Assembly: GCF_023652955.1 (NCBI RefSeq)
Contig: NZ_JAKLOY010000009.1
Span: forward strand, 144,469-208,468
DNA: 64,000 nt
Reading direction: 5' to 3'
DNA from: Geomonas sp. Red32
GTDB lineage: Bacteria > Desulfobacterota > Desulfuromonadia > Geobacterales > Geobacteraceae
Shown here: positions 61,175 through 64,000 of the stretch, piece after piece
How positions within the stretch are numbered: position 1 is the stretch's first letter
Layout of the letters: every line of letters begins with the position of its first letter
Notes under the pieces: model-generated
Told to the model about the DNA's origin: nothing
The model's input: only the letters and a program-made list of their open reading frames with translations
Databases searched by the model: none
Position numbers and translations under genes: made by a program

Positions 61175-61205
61175 GGATGTAAAATAATTCACAGTTCGTT
61201 TTTTT
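61175..61205 (+). repeat. Upstream element copy A (GATGTAAAA...TCACAGTTC, T-run)
   Basis: GATGTAAAATAATTCACAGTT followed by C and a T-run. Nearly the same sequence recurs at 61793-61822; each copy lies about 240 bases upstream of one of the two 92-residue paralogues. Confidence 0.7.
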
Positions 61206-61350
61206 GCCGATCCTCTGTAAACCCTTGACAGTAGTAGTGAAATACCTGACAGGGTGCTGGCGGGGTGAAATTGTTGCCTTTCCTGTCTTGGACGCGTCTT
61301 TATTTCTGCCACCCTAAGTAGATTAAATCGTTGAAATAATTTTCTCCTAT

Positions 61351-61370
61351 TTTGGGCACGGAGTTTGGAA
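61351..61370 (+). promoter_or_regulatory. Sigma-54-like element before paralogue A
   Basis: GGGCACGGAGTTTGGA resembles -24/-12 promoters (TGGCAC-N5-TTGCW) but has G instead of the invariant C in the -12 box. A near-identical element precedes paralogue B at about the same distance, which supports function. Confidence 0.4.
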
Positions 61371-61420
61371 GTGTGATGGTCGTGCACCGCGATCACCGAA
61401 CGTGCAGGGAGGAAACGGCG

Positions 61421-61699
61421 ATGAGAGAATATAACCTGATCAACAGATGCCTCGTCATCCTCAAGGGTTCCAGGATTGATGTCATGACCAAGCTCAGGAT
61501 CGAGAACCTGCTGATCGGAATCAAGATGCTTCTCCTCGCCGAAGTCCTCGAAGAGAGCATTGCACCCGACCTCGAGGAGCTTTCCGAGAAGGTCACTGCC
61601 GTCTGCAACGGCGGTACCGCGGAAGGCGTCTCCGGCCTCCTCGAGTACGTCCGCAAGCTCCGCAGCTCCATGGCCGACTGCCTCGATCTCGGCTGCTGA
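61421..61699 (+). CDS. 92-residue Cys-containing protein, paralogue A
   Basis: An unrecognised small protein, MREYNLINRCLVILKGSRID at its N-terminus. Predicted helical with a conserved hydrophobic core (ENLLIGIKMLLL, about 29-40) and Cys at about 10, 62, 87 and the C-terminal residue. About 52 of 92 positions are identical (my count) to the protein at 62030. GGGAGG lies 9 bases upstream of ATG 61421. A terminator follows. Confidence 0.7.
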   Translation: MREYNLINRCLVILKGSRIDVMTKLRIENLLIGIKMLLLAEVLEESIAPDLEELSEKVTAVCNGGTAEGVSGLLEYVRKLRSSMADCLDLGC

Positions 61700-61724
61700 T
61701 TTAACCTCTCCTCTACCCCCTGGC

Positions 61725-61755
61725 CGGCGCTGCTTCCTGCGGCGCCGTTTTTTTT
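61725..61755 (+). terminator. Intrinsic terminator after paralogue A
   Basis: CGGCGC (61725-61730) pairs with GCGCCG (61742-61747), then eight T. Confidence 0.85.
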
Positions 61756-61792
61756 GTTGCCGTCGGCCTCCACCTGCCGGGCCTCCTGCCCT

Positions 61793-61822
61793 GATGTAAA
61801 AAAAATCACAGTTCCTTTTTTT
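61793..61822 (+). repeat. Upstream element copy B
   Basis: GATGTAAAAAAAATCACAGTT followed by CC and a T-run: the second copy of the element at 61175. Confidence 0.7.
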
Positions 61823-61970
61823 ACTTCCACTAACTAACTCCTCGAATTCACGGCGGTTGGCCAGGGACGGGGAATTGGGTGGAAAAAAGGGGACATTGGC
61901 CACTGCGAGTCTGGAGGGAGGCTGTCGGTACTAACCCCTTGAAATGACACAAAGTGAGGATGGTATGAAC

Positions 61971-61988
61971 TTGGCACGGAGATTGGAT
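61971..61988 (+). promoter_or_regulatory. Sigma-54-like element before paralogue B
   Basis: TTGGCACGGAGATTGGAT: a perfect -24 box (TTGGCACG) with correct spacing to TTGGA, which has G for the conserved C. It lies 42 bases before the ATG. It parallels the element before paralogue A. Confidence 0.45.
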
Positions 61989-62029
61989 ATAGAAGGGCGT
62001 GCCTAGGAACTCCCTCAGGAGGTGCCATC

Positions 62030-62308
62030 ATGAAAGAATTCACGATCATTAACAGGTGTCTCGGCCTGCTCAAATCTTCGAAGATCGACATCCTGACCAA
62101 GCTTAGGATGGAAAATCTGCTGATCGGTATCAAGGTCCTCCTGTTGGTGGACGTCGATGAAAAGGCTGCTACCGGGGATCTCGAGGAGCTTTACTGCCAC
62201 GTCAACGAAGTCTGCACCGGTAACTGCTTGGAAGGTACCAACGGCCTTGTTGACCATGTCCGTAAGATGCAGAGCCGCATGCTCGCCTGCCTCGATCTCA
62301 ACTGCTGA
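62030..62308 (+). CDS. 92-residue Cys-containing protein, paralogue B
   Basis: Second copy of the small family: MKEFTIINRCLGLLKSSKID, then MENLLIGIKVLLL. Cys residues at about 10, 56, 62, 66, 87 and 92; four positions are shared with paralogue A. AGGAGG precedes ATG 62030. Same length as paralogue A with its own terminator and sigma-54-like element. Function unknown; a small helical cytoplasmic protein. Confidence 0.72.
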   Translation: MKEFTIINRCLGLLKSSKIDILTKLRMENLLIGIKVLLLVDVDEKAATGDLEELYCHVNEVCTGNCLEGTNGLVDHVRKMQSRMLACLDLNC

Positions 62309-62333
62309 GCTCCAGAAGACCATCGCCCCTCAG

Positions 62334-62369
62334 TGCCGGCACCGTCTTTAAGTGGTGCCGGCATTTTTT
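62334..62369 (+). terminator. Intrinsic terminator after paralogue B
   Basis: TGCCGGCACC (62334-62343) pairs with GGTGCCGGCA (62354-62363), then six T. Confidence 0.92.
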
Positions 62370-62465
62370 GTGGAGCATCTAATCACTGGCATCCATTTTC
62401 ATATTGGCCGTACTGGCTGTGAGGGAGTACAATTGGTAGTAAGAAAGTCTGAAAGGAGGCGCCAC

Positions 62466-62705
62466 ATGGCACACAAAGTCAATAACGCTTTGATACTGTT
62501 CGGAGGTAGCGTCGTTGGTGCCGGCTTGGCTCTGCTGTTTGCTCCCTGCTCCGGGGCTAAAAGCCGCAAGCGCATCGTCCGCTTCAGCAAGTCCATGACC
62601 AACACGGGTGAGAAGATGGTGCAGGGATTCAATGACAGCGTGTCTGATTTAGCCGGAAGCATGACCAGTATGGGGAAAAAGGTGACCAGCATGATGCATC
62701 GCTGA
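62466..62705 (+). CDS. YtxH-like small membrane protein
   Basis: A 79-residue protein with an N-terminal helix ALILFGGSVVGAGLALLFAP (about 8-27), then SGAKSRKR, the typical glycine-rich helix plus APxSGxxxR pattern of YtxH-domain proteins, and a helical basic tail. YtxH proteins are membrane-associated and often stress-induced; function is unclear. Start ATG 62466 with AAAGGAGG upstream. Confidence 0.82.
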   Translation: MAHKVNNALILFGGSVVGAGLALLFAPCSGAKSRKRIVRFSKSMTNTGEKMVQGFNDSVSDLAGSMTSMGKKVTSMMHR

Positions 62706-62729
62706 CCTTCCCGGCATCCGTAAAATCCC

Positions 62730-62771
62730 GCAAGGCCCGCCGCGACCCGTTCGCGCTGGGCCTTGCCTTTT
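62730..62771. terminator. Terminator between YtxH and DMT transporter genes
   Basis: GCAAGGCCC (62730-62738) pairs with GGGCCTTGC (62758-62766), followed by CTTTTC on the plus strand. It separates convergent genes. Confidence 0.75.
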
Positions 62772-62782
62772 CAAACCGCGAT

Positions 62783-63655
62783 TCACCCAAACCGGATCAG
62801 CACGGCCCCGGCCACAATTACAGAGGCGGAGACGAGTCTCATCATCCCGCAGGTTTCCCTCAGCCAAACGATCCCTACCAGCACACCCACCATAATGCTC
62901 ACCTGTCGTACCGGTACTGCATATCCAACAGGCGAGAGGTTCAAACCATAGCGGAAGGTGAGAAAAGAAGCCATTACCACCGGTCCGCTCCAAAGAATTG
63001 GTTTCCAGTTCTCGCGCAATTCGGCGGCGATGAGGCTCCGATATTTGGGCCGAGCAAGATTGGCAGTCATCAAAAGCAGCATTGAGAGTATCAGGAAGTA
63101 GGTGAAATGGATGGGAGGATAGTGGGTTACGCCGGTCTTTTCGGCAATGGAACCGACGGAGTAGATAAATCCAGCCGAGAGGGCAGCCCGGGTGGAAGGG
63201 CTTCTAAGGTCGCTGAAAGGCCTGGTCAGTTCCGAAAGGGAAGGGTGGCGCATTTGGAGAGAGAAGGTCCCCAAGATGACCAGCACAATTCCCGCGGCCC
63301 CCAATAGGGAGGTCTTTTCACCTAAGAGAAGCATTCCCCAGATTGGGACATAGATCATGGAAGTTTGCGAGAGAGGGTAGATCAGTGATAGGTCTCCATC
63401 TCGGTAGGCGCGTCCATTCAGCAGATGATATAAGACGTAGGCGACAGCACCGATGACGACCATGAGGAGGGTGCCGGGCTCTGGCCAGTGAAACTGCTCT
63501 GGCGCAAAGGGCAGTGTCAGGGTGAACAGGGTAGATGACATGAGGAACATCCACCATATGAATACCGTCTTGTGGTGGCTCTGCTTAACGAGGAGATTCC
63601 AGATGGCATGCATCACGGCAGAGATGATGATCAGGGTGAAAGCGAGATTTGACAT
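62783..63655 (-). CDS. EamA/DMT-family transporter
   Basis: A 290-residue membrane protein with about ten helices in two EamA repeats (residues 1-135 and 150-290). AYRDGDLSLIYPLSQT in repeat one and SPVGYAVPVRQVS in repeat two are the repeat-end motifs of drug/metabolite exporters. The substrate is unknown. Divergent from the rRNA operon. Confidence 0.85.
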   Translation of the reverse strand: MSNLAFTLIIISAVMHAIWNLLVKQSHHKTVFIWWMFLMSSTLFTLTLPFAPEQFHWPEPGTLLMVVIGAVAYVLYHLLNGRAYRDGDLSLIYPLSQTSMIYVPIWGMLLLGEKTSLLGAAGIVLVILGTFSLQMRHPSLSELTRPFSDLRSPSTRAALSAGFIYSVGSIAEKTGVTHYPPIHFTYFLILSMLLLMTANLARPKYRSLIAAELRENWKPILWSGPVVMASFLTFRYGLNLSPVGYAVPVRQVSIMVGVLVGIVWLRETCGMMRLVSASVIVAGAVLIRFG

Positions 63656-63971
63656 CGCCGCAGTATAGCCAACTCGATCCCCGGTGTCAGTTCAATGTTG
63701 CCTGAGCCAGTAAGAGGGGTCCCGCCTCCCTTTGGCGAGGGCACTCTGCTAACCTCCCGATGTTCCGCAGATTTCGGGCTGGGTGCAAGAAAAAAACACA
63801 TTCCTGATAATTTATTGTTGACTCTCAAGGCCTGTTTGTGTAGATTGCTGAGTCTGTCGCAGCGAGCGGCGGTCTTGGTCTTTGAAAACTAAATAGTAGA
63901 CGAATCACATTGTGGGTCTATTTAAGTCAGTTGTTTTTGTTAAACAGAATCGAGCTTTCGGTTTTCATTTT
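63656..63971 (+). other. rRNA operon promoter and leader region
   Basis: 316 bases without a protein gene. It holds an AT-rich upstream stretch, the promoter at 63818-63846, and an rRNA leader with GGTCTTTGAAAACT, a boxA-like antitermination or processing sequence common before 16S genes. Confidence 0.65.
63818..63846 (+). promoter_or_regulatory. 16S rRNA promoter
   Basis: TTGACT (63818-63823), a 17-base spacer, then TAGATT (63841-63846). An A-rich stretch upstream (63790-63812) could act as an UP element. Confidence 0.8.
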
Positions 63972-64000
63972 AAACTGGAGAGTTTGATCCTGGCTCAGAA
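63972..64000 (+). rRNA. 16S ribosomal RNA, 5' end only
   Basis: AAACTGGAGAGTTTGATCC followed by TGGCTCAG is the conserved 5' end of 16S rRNA. The gene runs off the window. Confidence 0.97.

Overview
The window is GC-rich DNA, most likely from a member of the Geobacteraceae (Geobacter/Geomonas/Citrifermentans type). This is inferred from gene content: many PAS/GAF hybrid histidine kinases, diguanylate cyclases, a c-type cytochrome, a GEMM riboswitch of the form I remember from Geobacter, a B12-dependent ribonucleotide reductase, IorAB-PaaK and a Tad pilus locus. No database search was possible, so the species is not fixed.

Layout. 0-4.9 kb: an operon-like set of secreted redox proteins (NosL-like end, YtkA-like protein, cytochrome c fused to a type-1 periplasmic binding domain, FMN-binding-like protein) ending in a MacB/LolCDE-type ABC permease and ATPase. 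4.9-19 kb: signalling genes (REC-PAS-GGDEF, a kinase with a receiver remnant, two related GAF-containing hybrid kinases), a ferritin-like protein, a DUF1992 protein, an FAD oxidoreductase and a short flagellin with a good sigma-28 promoter. 18.8-21.4 kb: a GEMM (c-di-GMP/cGAMP) riboswitch with an overlapping intrinsic terminator, upstream of a PAS-(degenerate GGDEF)-EAL protein and tag. 21.6-36.1 kb: mostly housekeeping and redox genes (pyruvate kinase, ferredoxin, rubrerythrin-like protein, glycerol-3-phosphate dehydrogenase, permease, cupin, small zinc proteins, NrdJ, GAF-GGDEF, beta-helix protein, RNase PH, RdgB). 36.2-36.6 kb: four tRNAs (Pro, Arg, His, Leu).

36.9-54.0 kb: a surface-structure region on the minus strand. 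It holds a glycosyltransferase/outer-membrane barrel pair and a near-complete Tad pilus operon (flp, tadE, rcpC, rcpA, tadG-like, tadZ, tadA, tadB, tadC) ending in an unusual QPAQS-repeat membrane protein. Next to it, in the same orientation, is a sigma-54 activator with its membrane kinase. A -24/-12 promoter lies just before flp, so the two-component pair is a good candidate Tad regulator.

54.8-64 kb: an XRE-HTH/receiver fusion, a glycine-zipper lipoprotein, an FKBP isomerase, an aryl-pyruvate to aryl-acetyl-CoA operon (iorA-iorB-paaK), two tandem 92-residue paralogues with duplicated upstream DNA, a YtxH-like protein, a DMT transporter, and the promoter and first bases of a 16S rRNA gene.

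Most interesting: the riboswitch operon, in which a second messenger probably switches ON a phosphodiesterase; the sigma-54/Tad unit with its unknown repeat protein; the redox-ABC cluster; and the tandem 92-residue family. No CRISPR array, complete transposon or prophage was seen.
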